The notes: a model not told the origin generated them from the letters alone. Shown: positions 8,671-18,126, counted from the first letter of the stretch. The stretch is DNA of 64,000 bases from Zhongshania sp. R06B22 (GCF_040892595.1 NZ_JBFRYB010000001.1:1364001-1428000); one strand, 5' to 3'. Numbers and translations: made by a program.

Positions 8671-9873
8671 ATGAAAGAAGCTGTAATCGTTTCAACCGCC
8701 CGTACCGGTATGGGTAAATCATTTCGCGGAGCCTTAAACAATACTGAAGCACCCGCTATGGGCGGACACGTGGTTCGCGCCGCAGTGGAGCGCGCCGGGA
8801 TTGATCCCGGCTCAGTCGATGATGTGATTTTTGGCGCAGCGGCGCAGCAGGGTACGCAGGCCTATAACCTTGGGCGCTTGTGTGCGGTTGCTGGTGGCCT
8901 GCCCAATAGCGTGCCGGGCATGGCGATTGAACGTCAGTGTTCCTCTGGCCTTATGTCTATTGCCTGGGCTGCAAAGTCGATTATGTGCGACGAAATTGAT
9001 ATCGCCGTAGCCGGTGGTCTGGAGTCGATCTCGCTAGTGCAAACCAAACACAAAAATAGCCATCGCAGTGTTTCGCAAACCGTATTGGATATCGACCCCA
9101 CCGCGTATATTCCAATGCTGGAAACCGCTGAGATTGTCAGTGATCGCTACGGCATTAGCCGCGAAGCGCAGGATGTGTATTCACTGCAAAGTCAGCAGCG
9201 CGTCGCCGCCGCTCAGCAGGCAGGTTTGTTTGCCGATGAAATTGTGCCTTTTGCCACCAGCATGTCGGTGTTCAATAAAGAAACCAAAGAAACCAGTTTT
9301 AAAGATGTACTGTTGAATAGCGATGAATGTAATCGTCCAACAACGACCTTAGAAAGTCTGTCATCACTTGACCCCGTGTTTAAAGATGGCCAGTGGGTGA
9401 AGCAGGGCCGTTTCATTACTGCCGGTAATGCCTCGCAACTGTCTGACGGTGCCTCAGCCTGCGTGGTAATGGATCGCAAGCTAGCCGAACAAAAAGGTTT
9501 GTCGCCTTTAGGGCTTTATCGCGGTATGGCAGTGGCCGGTTGCAAGGCTGACGAAATGGGCATTGGCCCAGTGTTCGCTATTCCTAAATTACTGAAACGC
9601 GCGGGTCTCAAAGTAGACGATATCGGCCTGTGGGAATTGAATGAAGCCTTTGCCTGTCAGGTTATTTACTGTCGTGATCAACTCGGTATTGATAACGAAA
9701 AATTGAACGTCAATGGCGGCGCGATTTCAATCGGTCATCCCTTTGGCATGAGTGGCGCACGCATGGTTGGTCACGCCTTGCTAGAAGGCAAACGCCGTGG
9801 TGTGAAGTACGTGGTGGTTACTATGTGCATCGGCGGCGGTATGGGCGCAGCAGCCTTATTTGAAGTAGCTTAG
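8671..9873 (+). CDS. Acetyl-CoA acetyltransferase (thiolase)
   Basis: 400 residues. The nucleophile is Cys90 in [10 protein letters not shown]. The other thiolase motifs are [23 protein letters not shown] and MCIGGGMG, all intact. It is the last gene of the catabolic operon and directly follows the IpdF-like gene, the neighbourhood in which the ring-C/D thiolase (FadA6/ScdF) would be expected. An AGGA site precedes the ATG. Whether this protein or the other thiolase fills that role cannot be decided here. Confidence 0.92.
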   Translation: MKEAVIVSTARTGMGKSFRGALNNTEAPAMGGHVVRAAVERAGIDPGSVDDVIFGAAAQQGTQAYNLGRLCAVAGGLPNSVPGMAIERQCSSGLMSIAWAAKSIMCDEIDIAVAGGLESISLVQTKHKNSHRSVSQTVLDIDPTAYIPMLETAEIVSDRYGISREAQDVYSLQSQQRVAAAQQAGLFADEIVPFATSMSVFNKETKETSFKDVLLNSDECNRPTTTLESLSSLDPVFKDGQWVKQGRFITAGNASQLSDGASACVVMDRKLAEQKGLSPLGLYRGMAVAGCKADEMGIGPVFAIPKLLKRAGLKVDDIGLWELNEAFACQVIYCRDQLGIDNEKLNVNGGAISIGHPFGMSGARMVGHALLEGKRRGVKYVVVTMCIGGGMGAAALFEVA

Positions 9874-9893
9874 TCATTTATTATTAAAAATAT

Positions 9894-9933
9894 AAAAGCC
9901 CCCCACTGAATTAGTCAGTGAGGGGCTTTTTTT
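9894..9933 (+). terminator. Rho-independent terminator after thiolase
   Basis: Stem AAAGCCCC-CACTGA pairs with TCAGTG-GGGGCTTT around a short loop and is followed by seven T. It lies 20 bp after the last gene of the catabolic operon and marks its end. The A-rich 5' flank could let it work on the minus strand too. Confidence 0.9.
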
Positions 9934-10086
9934 CGTTATTTAAATCATGCTCTAGACATGTCGGTGATACAGATCTTCATTTCAGTTTGCATTTAGTACG
10001 GTTTGTGGCAAAAACCATTTTGTTGGAAGCTTGGGTGGAAATTAAGCTGGGCTGAGTGAAGCCTACTTTGCTTCGGTGGTAGGTGC

Positions 10087-10605
10087 CTAAGACAGGTCGG
10101 GGAGTTCTCTGAGGGTCAGGTACACCCGCAAATCAAATTCGCGTTGATGGTAGTCCGGCAGCATATAGCAACACAGCTTATAAAACGCCTTGTTGTGATC
10201 GCTCTCTTTTAAATGCGCGAGTTCGTGTACCACAATCATTTCTAAAAATTCGGGCGCCGCATCCTTAAATAGCGAGGCGACGCGGATTTCCTTCTTTGCC
10301 TTGAGCTTGCCGCCTTGTACCCGCGATATGGCAGTGTGTAAGCCGAGCGCGCGGTGGGTCAGATCCAGGCGATTATCAAATAGCACCTTGTTAATTTGTG
10401 GTGCAGTGCGAAGGTTTTCCTGCTTTAAGGTGTTTACATAGCCGTATAGCGCTTTATCACTTTGAATGCTGTGTTGGCCGCCGTAACGTTTTGCTAAATA
10501 CTCACCTAAGCGCTGTTCTTTAATCAGGCTACGGATTTGATTTTGCAGGTGTTCTGGATAGCCCTGCAGGTATTTTAATTTAAGGGTATCGGAGGGACTG
10601 TTCAC
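10087..10605 (-). CDS. YgjP/DUF45-family metallopeptidase-like protein
   Basis: 172 residues. The zinc-binding motif HELAHLKESDHNKAF is the signature of the YgjP/WLM-related DUF45 family (M48-like fold): two His and Glu in HExxH, plus a third His seven residues on. No signal peptide or membrane segment is visible, so it is likely cytoplasmic. It overlaps the upstream PACE efflux gene by 4 bp (ATGA), so the two are translationally coupled. The physiological substrate of this family is not settled. Confidence 0.88.
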   Translation of the reverse strand: MNSPSDTLKLKYLQGYPEHLQNQIRSLIKEQRLGEYLAKRYGGQHSIQSDKALYGYVNTLKQENLRTAPQINKVLFDNRLDLTHRALGLHTAISRVQGGKLKAKKEIRVASLFKDAAPEFLEMIVVHELAHLKESDHNKAFYKLCCYMLPDYHQREFDLRVYLTLRELPDLS

Positions 10606-11033
10606 GCGCTGCGGTCCTGTGCTGAGATCGGAAGTCCAAAGATCTTATCGAAGGCCCAGGTGAAGATAATAGCGTAGACGAAGAACGTGGCGAGCAGCCC
10701 AATCTCGGCAAGCAGTGCCTGCAGCAATGTGATGTCCAACCAGTAGGCGGTGAGTGGCACTAATACAAGCACCAGCCCGCCTTCAAAGCCTGCGCCGTGC
10801 ACTAGACGCCGACGCCAAGATCGACCCTTGGCGATTTGGTTTTTTTCCCAGCGTTCAAAAAGTGCGTTAAAAATGTAATTCCATACCAATGCGATAGTGG
10901 CCATAAGAACAGAGAGCGGTAAGGTCGTCGAAACTTCAGCGTCAAATGCGACGCTGAGTATTGGTGTGACCATGGCAACAGCGCCTATTTCATAGAGAAT
11001 GGCTTGGCAGACACGGCGGTTGGTAGGGCTCAT
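10602..11033 (-). CDS. PACE-family multidrug efflux protein
   Basis: 143 residues with four predicted membrane helices arranged as two bacterial transmembrane pair (BTP) repeats. Glu15, within RRVCQAILYEIGA, aligns with the Glu essential for chlorhexidine transport in AceI. VWNYIFNALFERWE is the typical end of the first repeat. The family exports biocides or polyamine-like compounds across the inner membrane, driven by protons. It is first in a two-gene operon with the metallopeptidase-like gene. The substrate is unknown. Confidence 0.88.
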   Translation of the reverse strand: MSPTNRRVCQAILYEIGAVAMVTPILSVAFDAEVSTTLPLSVLMATIALVWNYIFNALFERWEKNQIAKGRSWRRRLVHGAGFEGGLVLVLVPLTAYWLDITLLQALLAEIGLLATFFVYAIIFTWAFDKIFGLPISAQDRSA

Positions 11034-11401
11034 GGAAATACTTCACAGGCGGCAGATGGTGGTGAGAGAACGCTCACCGTCGCTATGGTAACCGATTTGA
11101 GTGTTAACTGCGGATTGCGCCCTAAACTGATGGCAGGGCGCGCTACTTGACAGATCATGGGTATACCGGAAAAATGCCTAGTCGGCTGTTCACGGAGTAA
11201 ACACCGGCTTGCTGATATAGCGGCTTATACGACACAGTTTTTGAAGCCAAGACAGTATAAAAGCGATTTACATAAGAACACTAGCCTTAGCCTGGTGAAT
11301 AAAAATCTCAGTAGTGACTAAGCCTCATGGCGCTTGGTTTTTTGCTTAGCGACGGCCTCAATCCTCCTTAATAATGTCTATTATTTAATTAAAGGAATGC
11401 T
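11034..11401 (+). promoter_or_regulatory. 368-bp divergent region upstream of metY
   Basis: A gap between the PACE gene and metY. TTGACA at 11147-11152 with AAAAAT 17 bp later is a weak promoter candidate. A short hairpin (AAGC...GCTT, about 11320-11335) is followed by GGTTTTTT and could be a leader terminator. AAAGGA lies just before the metY start. I recognise no SAM or other riboswitch and no small gene here. Confidence 0.3.
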
Positions 11402-12673
11402 ATGAAACTAGAATCAATTGCGCTGCATGAAGGCTATAAATCGGAAGCAACCACAAAAGCCGCAGCGGTTCCGATTTACCAGACAAGCTCTTATACCTTT
11501 GATAATACCCAGCACGGCGCAGATTTATTTGACCTTAAGGTGCCGGGCAATATTTACAGCCGCATAATGAATCCAACCAACGATGTATTGGAAAAGCGTA
11601 TCGCCGCAATGGAGGGTGGTGTTGGTGCGCTATGTGTCGCCTCTGGCATGGCCGCCATTACCTATGCCATTCAATGTATCTGTGAGGTTGGCGATAATAT
11701 TGTCAGTACAAGCCAGTTGTATGGCGGAACCTATAATTTCTTTGCGCATTCGCTACCGAGGCAAGGTATTGAGGCTAGAATGATCTCGGCCGACGACTAC
11801 GAAGGTTTTGAAAAAGCGATTGACGATAAGACTAAGGCGGTATTTTGTGAGTCTATCGGCAACCCCGCGGGCAATGTTGTCGATATTGTTCGCTTGGCGG
11901 AAATTGCCCACAAGCACGGCGTGCCATTAATTGTTGATAACACCGTGGCAACACCGTATCTCTGCCGTCCATTTGAGCTGGGCGCCGATATTGTTGTGCA
12001 CTCGCTCACCAAATACATTGGTGGCCACGGCACTACTATTGGCGGTGTGATAGTCGATTCAGGTAAGTTTGATTGGGTTGCTAACAAGGAGCGTTTTGCT
12101 ATTTTGAATGAGCCTGACCCTTCCTATCATGGCGTTGTTTACACCGAGGCGCTGGGGCCAGCAGCCTATATAGGCCGTTGCCGCGTAGTACCGCTGCGAA
12201 ATACCGGCGCCGCTCTGTCGCCAATGAATGCGTTTCAGCTGTTGCAGGGACTCGAAACTCTCGGCTTGCGTATGGATCGCCATTGCGAGAATGCTGAAAA
12301 GCTGGCGCTCTATCTTCAGAATCATGAGAAGGTTGAATGGGTAAACTATGCTGCCTTGCCGGATAGCCCTTACTTTGCGACTTGTCAGAAAATCACTAAT
12401 TCTCGGGCTTCAGGTATTTTAAGCTTTGGGCTTACTGGTGGTATTGAGGCCTGCACACGATTTATTGATTCTCTGGAAATGATTTTACGGCTGGTAAATA
12501 TCGGTGATGCAAAATCGCTAGCCTGTCATCCCGCGTCTACCACTCATCGTCAGTTAAATCCTGAAGAGCTGGCTTCTGCCGGCGTGAGTGCAGATTTAAT
12601 TAGAATCTCTGTGGGTATTGAGCATATCGACGATATTATTGCCGATGTCAGCCAAGCCTTAGAAAAAGCCTAG
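11402..12673 (+). CDS. metY: O-acetylhomoserine sulfhydrylase
   Basis: 423 residues, a Cys/Met metabolism PLP-dependent enzyme of fold type I. It would condense O-acetyl-L-homoserine with sulfide to form homocysteine. The PLP lysine is Lys204 in SLTKYIGGHG. IYSRIMNPTNDVLE near residue 50 and GLETLGLRMDRH near 285 are typical of the MetY subgroup, and the length fits (MetB/MetC are nearer 390). It is monocistronic, preceded by AAAGGA, and convergent with the NADAR gene. Confidence 0.92.
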   Translation: MKLESIALHEGYKSEATTKAAAVPIYQTSSYTFDNTQHGADLFDLKVPGNIYSRIMNPTNDVLEKRIAAMEGGVGALCVASGMAAITYAIQCICEVGDNIVSTSQLYGGTYNFFAHSLPRQGIEARMISADDYEGFEKAIDDKTKAVFCESIGNPAGNVVDIVRLAEIAHKHGVPLIVDNTVATPYLCRPFELGADIVVHSLTKYIGGHGTTIGGVIVDSGKFDWVANKERFAILNEPDPSYHGVVYTEALGPAAYIGRCRVVPLRNTGAALSPMNAFQLLQGLETLGLRMDRHCENAEKLALYLQNHEKVEWVNYAALPDSPYFATCQKITNSRASGILSFGLTGGIEACTRFIDSLEMILRLVNIGDAKSLACHPASTTHRQLNPEELASAGVSADLIRISVGIEHIDDIIADVSQALEKA

Positions 12674-12686
12674 TAAGGCAGTCATC

Positions 12687-12718
12687 GTGGCCCCATAAAC
12701 TGCTGGTTTTGGGGTCAC
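12687..12718. terminator. Hairpin between metY and NADAR gene
   Basis: GTGGCCCCA pairs with TGGGGTCAC (nine pairs, one G-T) around a 14-nt loop, 13 bp after the metY stop. There is no T run, so termination is plausible but unproven. It lies between convergent genes. Confidence 0.35.
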
Positions 12719-12786
12719 GGTGTTATACGCTTGAGCTTAGGGAAGCACTTTGACAGTGCCTTGCCACGCGGTCTTCTTGGAAAAGC

Positions 12787-13257
12787 TTATTCTTTATTCA
12801 TTTCTTCGCGTAGTTTATTTCTAACCCCCATCAGCATTTTGCCGAAGGTGTTGTCTCCGCGCATGTCGCGGCCGCTGCCCCAAAAGTAGTCATATTGGCT
12901 GACGTCCTTAATTTCCCTTTGGCCTGAGTTCAATAGCATTTGAGCGGCTTCTGGGTGGGTGCGGCATTTGATGTAGGTGCCGCGCGTCATATACGTCACA
13001 CTGACTTTATGCCAGCCCTTACGCTTTTTATGCGCTTTGCTTTTGCCTAACTTTGAAGCCTCTGCTGGGTGAGGTGCTTGACGAATTTTTTCACGATACT
13101 CGGCGTCGTCAAATTTCATTGCCTGATAGTAGTGTTCTACCGACGGCCATTCGAAATCATCCAGTACAAAGGCGTGTTTAGAATAGGAGGCTAGCGGGTT
13201 ATTGGGATCATCCCTTGTGAGGGTTAGGAGCTTTTTCTCTTTTTCATCAAACAGCAT
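12787..13257 (-). CDS. NADAR-family (YbiA-like) N-glycosidase
   Basis: 156 residues from the ATG opening MLFDEKEKK; GGAAAAG lies just upstream. A longer frame starting at a GTG at 13323 adds a hydrophobic stretch not typical of the family. Conserved blocks are WPSVEHYYQAMKF and DYFWGSGRDMRGDNTFGKML. Characterised relatives hydrolyse the N-glycosidic bond of early riboflavin intermediates (YbiA/RibX) or remove ADP-ribose from DNA guanine. It is convergent with metY and divergent from the Cry-DASH gene. Which activity applies here is unknown. Confidence 0.85.
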   Translation of the reverse strand: MLFDEKEKKLLTLTRDDPNNPLASYSKHAFVLDDFEWPSVEHYYQAMKFDDAEYREKIRQAPHPAEASKLGKSKAHKKRKGWHKVSVTYMTRGTYIKCRTHPEAAQMLLNSGQREIKDVSQYDYFWGSGRDMRGDNTFGKMLMGVRNKLREEMNKE

Positions 13258-13592
13258 AAGACTTTTCCGGCTAAACCCGAGGAAGAGCAAATAGTATATA
13301 GAATTCCTCATAGAGGTAGCCACTTTATCACTGCTCGCCTAATTAGGCGTAGATAGATGTAAACAGGAGCGGACCGACCCCGATGTAACGCCGACTGCGT
13401 AATAAGTCCGGATGAGTATTGTGGTCTAAGCTGTGGTGATAAATGTGGAGCAGGGTAGGCAGGGAATTAATCTGCGGTGCTAAAAATCCAAACCTTTTCC
13501 CATGACCTATAAAGACCTACACGTTCACGGGGTAAGCAAGGTGTCGTCGGCGCTTGTATTAAAACCCAGTACAAAAAGGACTGAAGATCGGG

Positions 13593-14927
13593 ATGAAAAA
13601 ACTGGGGCTGTACTGGTTTGGCAACGATTTGCGGCTGCATGATCTTGCGCCGCTGCGGGCGCTGGCGGGTCGTGTTGACCGCCTGCTGTGCGTGGCCTGT
13701 GTAGACCCAGCGCTGTTGCGCAGCTCGCCGCATATCTTGGGTGATGCGCCCATATCTAGTCAGCGGCAGCGCTTTTTAGAAGAGAGCCTAGGCCAGCTCG
13801 ACCGTGCGCTTAATAAGCTCGGGCAGCGCCTACTAGTCTGCTATAGCTCGCCAACTAAAGGCATCGGTGACCTTTTGGCAAACTATCCGGTAGATGAGGT
13901 TTATCGCAGCCGCCATCCCGGAAGTTATGAGCGTAGTCAGTGGCAAACCCTAAAACGGTGCTTTCCGGCCACTCAGTTTCAGGAAATGGATAGTCATACC
14001 TTGTTTGGCTTGGATGCGCTGCCTTTTGCGCCATCTGCACTGCCGCCGACGTTTTCGCAATTTAGAAAAGCAGTCGCCGAGCTGCGAGTTCCCAGCCCCT
14101 TGCCGGCGATCACTGAATTGCCGCCGCCCCCTGCGGACTTGCCGCCACACAGTCAGTATCCGGTGGCCAATAGTTATCAGGAATGTAGCTTTAATGGTGG
14201 CGAGGCTGCCGGGCTTGAGCACGCTAGGTCCTACTTCGGAAGCCACTGGCCGGGTAACTACAAGCTGCTTCGCAATGACTTAAATCGCTGGTATCACTCC
14301 ACTAAATTCTCGCCGTGGCTTGCCTTGGGTTGTGTGTCTGGCCGTGAAATTGTTGCCCAGTTGCGGGACTATGAGACGCGCTGTGGCGCCAATGACTCCA
14401 CCGAATGGATTTATGTGGAATTGCTGTGGCGGGAATATTTTCAGTGGTATGCCCATCAGCATGGTAACAATCTATTTCGCTTTCAAGGCATTAAACAACA
14501 CAAACCGCTGACCAGTTTTTATCCCGAGCGATTCCGCGCCTGGACCCAAGGCAAAACACCGTGGCCGTTGGTGAATGCCTGTATGCACCAGCTCAATGAG
14601 ACTGGCTATATGAGTAATCGTTGCCGCCAGATTGTGGCCAGTTGCTTTGTTCATGAGTTACAGCTGGATTGGCGATACGGCGCGGCGTATTTTGAACAGC
14701 AGCTAATTGATTATGATATGGCCAGCAATTGGGGCAATTGGCAATACCTGGCGGGGGTGGGTGCTGATCCCCGCGGACACCGTCACTTTGATCTCGAGAA
14801 ACAAGCCCGCCAGTTTGACCCTGGCGGTGAATTTATTGAGCGCTGGCGAGGGCGTGAGTCAGTAGCGGCAATGGATAGCCAAGACATGGTTGGCTGGCCC
14901 TGTGGCGGGGAGTCTGAATCACAATGA
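13593..14927 (+). CDS. Cryptochrome DASH / DNA photolyase
   Basis: 444 residues. The N-terminal photolyase alpha/beta domain opens KKLGLYWFGNDLRLHD. The C-terminal FAD-binding domain carries WVYVELLWREYFQW-like (here WIYVELLWREYFQW), GYMSNRCRQ and DWRYGAAYFE, ending GADPRGHRHFD. These, with the YDMASNWGNWQYLAGVGADPR-type block, are features of the DASH subgroup that repairs cyclobutane dimers in single-stranded DNA. It would bind FAD and an antenna such as MTHF. An iron-sulfur photolyase gene follows 51 bp downstream on the same strand. Confidence 0.92.
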   Translation: MKKLGLYWFGNDLRLHDLAPLRALAGRVDRLLCVACVDPALLRSSPHILGDAPISSQRQRFLEESLGQLDRALNKLGQRLLVCYSSPTKGIGDLLANYPVDEVYRSRHPGSYERSQWQTLKRCFPATQFQEMDSHTLFGLDALPFAPSALPPTFSQFRKAVAELRVPSPLPAITELPPPPADLPPHSQYPVANSYQECSFNGGEAAGLEHARSYFGSHWPGNYKLLRNDLNRWYHSTKFSPWLALGCVSGREIVAQLRDYETRCGANDSTEWIYVELLWREYFQWYAHQHGNNLFRFQGIKQHKPLTSFYPERFRAWTQGKTPWPLVNACMHQLNETGYMSNRCRQIVASCFVHELQLDWRYGAAYFEQQLIDYDMASNWGNWQYLAGVGADPRGHRHFDLEKQARQFDPGGEFIERWRGRESVAAMDSQDMVGWPCGGESESQ

Positions 14928-14978
14928 GCGATGCGGTCCAAAATCAAGCAAGGCTAAATTCAAAGATGGGGGTGGACC

Positions 14979-16529
14979 TTGAATGCTGCTAATACGGTCA
15001 GGCTGATTCTCGGTGATCAGCTTAATGCCAGCCACAGTTGGTTCAAGCAAGTGGATGACGAGGTGCTTTACGTGATTGCGGAGTTGCGTCAGGAGACCGA
15101 CTACTGCCTTCATCACGTGCAGAAAATCTGCGCTTTTTTTGCCAGCATGGCCGCCTTTGCCGAGGCTCTGCAAAGCGCCGGACATCGCGTGCATTACCTC
15201 ACCTTGGATGACAGCGCAGCCTATCGTGATTTGCCTGCGCTGATTGAATCTACATTGCAGGACTGCAAGGCTAAGGTATTTCAGTATCAGCGCGCAGACG
15301 AGTATCGCCTGCTAATGCAGTTGCAGGCGCTGGCGCCGAAAAATGTGACGGTCGAGGAATGGGATAGCGAACATTTTTTACTAGCCTTTGACGAAATACC
15401 CCGTCAGTTCACTGCGGGCAAGCATCGCCGCTTGGAAAATTTCTATCGTTTAATGCGCCAGCGGCATCACATTTTGATGGACGGTGATGAGCCATGCGGA
15501 GGGCGCTGGAATTTTGATAGTGAAAACCGTAAGCGTCTCACGCCCAGCGATATCGCTGAGCTGCCAGAGCCTCTGGTCTTTGCCAACGACGTTACTGAGA
15601 TATTGCAGCGCCTTGATCGCCATGGTGTTCGCTACATTGGTCGCGCAGACGCGCAGCTTTTGTGGCCCGTCAGTAGGCGGCAGGCGCTGCAAATGCTGGA
15701 TTATTTTTGCGGCTATTTACTACCCCGTTTTGGTCGGTTTCAGGATGCCATGACCGCGGAGGGAAGCCAGCGCTGGAGCCTATATCATTCGCGTCTATCC
15801 TTTGCTATCAACGCGAAAATCCTCCATCCGCGCCAGGTCATCGATGCTGCGCTGCAGGCTTTTGAGGCCAGTGAGGGCGCGATTGATCTGGCCCAAATAG
15901 AAGGGTTTATTCGTCAGATTCTGGGTTGGCGAGAATTTGTTCGGGGTGTGTACTGGGCTAATATGCCGAGCTATGCGGAGTTGAATAGTTTAGGTGCTGA
16001 GCGGCCACTACCTGATTATTTTTGGACTGGCGAAACTAAGATGCGCTGTCTGTCGCAGGCTATTAGTCAGTCGCTGGATTACGCCTACGCCCATCATATT
16101 CAGCGCCTGATGGTGACCGGTAATTTTTGTCTTCTTACCGGCATCGACCCCAAGGAAGTGGATGGCTGGTACTTGGGTATATATGTGGATGCGCTGGAGT
16201 GGGTGGAGATGCCAAACACGCGGGGCATGAGTCAATATGCTGATGGCGGCTTGGTGGGAACTAAAGCCTACGCGGCAGGCGGCAATTACATTCGCAAAAT
16301 GAGTGATTACTGCGGCGACTGCCACTACCGAGTACAAGATAAAATCGGTGACACCGCGTGCCCGCTTAACAGCTTATATTGGCACTTTATGCTTGCTCAT
16401 CGCCAAAGCTTCAGCAAGAACCCGCGCCAGAGTATGATTTATAAAACCTGGGATAAAATGCCCGAAGAAACGCGGCAGGCTACATTAGAACGCGCCCAGT
16501 GGTGTCTCGATAATATCGAAGAGCTATAA
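14979..16529 (+). CDS. Iron-sulfur bacterial photolyase (FeS-BCP, PhrB-like)
   Basis: 516 residues from a TTG codon. GGGGGTGGA at 14968-14976 and the family N-terminus (RLILGDQLN) decide this start. The protein keeps four cysteines at 357, 445, 448 and 461. Their spacing (88, 3, 13) is the one I recall for the [4Fe-4S] ligands of Agrobacterium PhrB. HIQRLMVTGNF and DCHYRVQDKIGDTACPLNSL are typical blocks. The class repairs (6-4) photoproducts using FAD and a ribolumazine antenna. It probably shares a transcript with the Cry-DASH gene. Confidence 0.93.
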   Translation: MNAANTVRLILGDQLNASHSWFKQVDDEVLYVIAELRQETDYCLHHVQKICAFFASMAAFAEALQSAGHRVHYLTLDDSAAYRDLPALIESTLQDCKAKVFQYQRADEYRLLMQLQALAPKNVTVEEWDSEHFLLAFDEIPRQFTAGKHRRLENFYRLMRQRHHILMDGDEPCGGRWNFDSENRKRLTPSDIAELPEPLVFANDVTEILQRLDRHGVRYIGRADAQLLWPVSRRQALQMLDYFCGYLLPRFGRFQDAMTAEGSQRWSLYHSRLSFAINAKILHPRQVIDAALQAFEASEGAIDLAQIEGFIRQILGWREFVRGVYWANMPSYAELNSLGAERPLPDYFWTGETKMRCLSQAISQSLDYAYAHHIQRLMVTGNFCLLTGIDPKEVDGWYLGIYVDALEWVEMPNTRGMSQYADGGLVGTKAYAAGGNYIRKMSDYCGDCHYRVQDKIGDTACPLNSLYWHFMLAHRQSFSKNPRQSMIYKTWDKMPEETRQATLERAQWCLDNIEEL

Positions 16530-16694
16530 CTTAATTCCAAGGCCACTAATGTTTTGTAGCGAGTCATCATTGCTGGCTGCTTCGCAGTCACAGCAGGTTT
16601 TCACGTTTTATTAATATGGCTTAGCTGGCTTGAGTTTACGATGTAAACCCCAACGTGCTAGCATCATTTCACCAATAATTCAGAGCATATTCAT

Positions 16695-18113
16695 ATGCCA
16701 GATTTTCTCTACCATAGCCGCCGCCTGTTGCTTTCTTACTCCATTGAAGGGCTGCTACGCTTTATGTATTGGCGCAAAAAACGTCGCCGCAGTGGTGCTC
16801 AGATTAGTGCTGGCACTTCACTCGCTGAGCCTATTCCAGAGCATCCGCAAAGCCCAGAAGATTTTAGACCGCTTGAGAATACGTGTTTTCAAAATCCCTA
16901 CCGTTTTTACGCCATGCTCCGCGAGCAGTACCCAGTTTATCGTTTGCAGAACGGCATTTACTGTTTATCTCGTTATAGTGATATTACCGATGTTTGCCGT
17001 AACACCGAGTTATTTTCATCTACTCATCAGGGCGCCATTGTTGGCTTGAAGCCACATCAGAGTGTGGTCGAAGAGGGCCGCAAACAAGACCGTTTAGCGG
17101 CTTTGGGTTTAACACCCTGTGATGTATTGGCCGTGGCGGATCAGCCCCAGCACAGTAACGATCGCAAGGTGGGGCATAAAGGCTTGAATTCTCGTTTTGT
17201 TAAAAGCCTTGAGTCTGAAATCGAAACCCAGTGTCGTCTGCTGATGGACAAGTTTGTAGACAGCGGTGAAGTGGAGTTTATGCAGCAAGTCGGGTGGCGC
17301 CTGCCAATGCAGATCATTATCAAGCTACTGGGTTTTCCCGCCGAAGATTACGACAAAATTAAATACTGGTGTATGCACACAATTTCTACCCAAAGCGGGG
17401 TTGCCAGCTCGGTGGAGGTTGCCAAAAGTCGCGCTGAGATTCTGGTGTTTATTCGCTACTGTTGGCAGCAATTGGCGATTGCCAAGAATCACCCCCGTGA
17501 TGATCTCTGCGGCGTTTTCGTTAGTGCGGCCTTAGACCCCAGTAACCCAATGACAGACCAGCAGGCGGTGAGTAGTATTTTTCAGCTGCTTGTTGCGGGT
17601 AGTGACTCCTCTGCCACCAGTATGGGTAATGCCCTAAAACTGCTTATTGAAAATCCTGAAGTTGAACAGGAAATAAGGGCAGATATGAGTAAGCTAGATA
17701 ACTTTGTTGAGGAGGTGTTTAGGCTTGAAGCTGCGTTTCAGGGACATTTTCGTTGGACTAAAACCGACACGGTATTACACGATGTTGAATTGCCAGCGGG
17801 CAGTCGTATATTTCTCATGTGGGCGGCCGCTAACCGCGACGAATCGGTGTTCGAAAATCCTGATAAGGTTGATCTAAATCGCGCCAACGGTAAGCGACAC
17901 CTTACCTTTGGTCACGGTATTCACGCGTGTATAGGCCGAGAACTGGCGCGTAGCGAGATTCGGATTGTGCTGCGAGAGTTTTTATTGCGCACCAAAAATA
18001 TGACAATAAGTGGTGATGCGCCGTTTGTCGCTTCGATGTTTGCCCATACTTTACAAAAACTACCGCTACGTTTTGATGTTGTCATAGCGGAGTCTCATGA
18101 GCGCGCGGCCTAG
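16695..18113 (+). CDS. Cytochrome P450
   Basis: 472 residues. The heme ligand is Cys412 in FGHGIHACIG. The K-helix ExxR lies in EEVFRLE, and the I-helix reads AGSDSSAT, so the usual acid-threonine pair is Asp-Ser. The N-terminus (residues 1-45) is basic and rich in Arg/Lys after a short hydrophobic stretch and is not a classical anchor. No ferredoxin or reductase gene is adjacent. The substrate is unknown. It follows the photolyases by 165 bp and is convergent with the DUF3010 gene. Confidence 0.92.
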   Translation: MPDFLYHSRRLLLSYSIEGLLRFMYWRKKRRRSGAQISAGTSLAEPIPEHPQSPEDFRPLENTCFQNPYRFYAMLREQYPVYRLQNGIYCLSRYSDITDVCRNTELFSSTHQGAIVGLKPHQSVVEEGRKQDRLAALGLTPCDVLAVADQPQHSNDRKVGHKGLNSRFVKSLESEIETQCRLLMDKFVDSGEVEFMQQVGWRLPMQIIIKLLGFPAEDYDKIKYWCMHTISTQSGVASSVEVAKSRAEILVFIRYCWQQLAIAKNHPRDDLCGVFVSAALDPSNPMTDQQAVSSIFQLLVAGSDSSATSMGNALKLLIENPEVEQEIRADMSKLDNFVEEVFRLEAAFQGHFRWTKTDTVLHDVELPAGSRIFLMWAAANRDESVFENPDKVDLNRANGKRHLTFGHGIHACIGRELARSEIRIVLREFLLRTKNMTISGDAPFVASMFAHTLQKLPLRFDVVIAESHERAA

Positions 18114-18126
18114 TGGCCGCGACTAT

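Noticed and set aside
11034..11401. SAM or other riboswitch upstream of metY
   Set aside because: No conserved core such as the SAM-I, SAM-II or SAH motifs was recognised; only weak hairpins are present.
16630..17049. Plus-strand open frame of 139 codons
   Set aside because: It overlaps the P450 in another frame, and its composition is that of a shadow (Cys/Ile-rich with no family motif).
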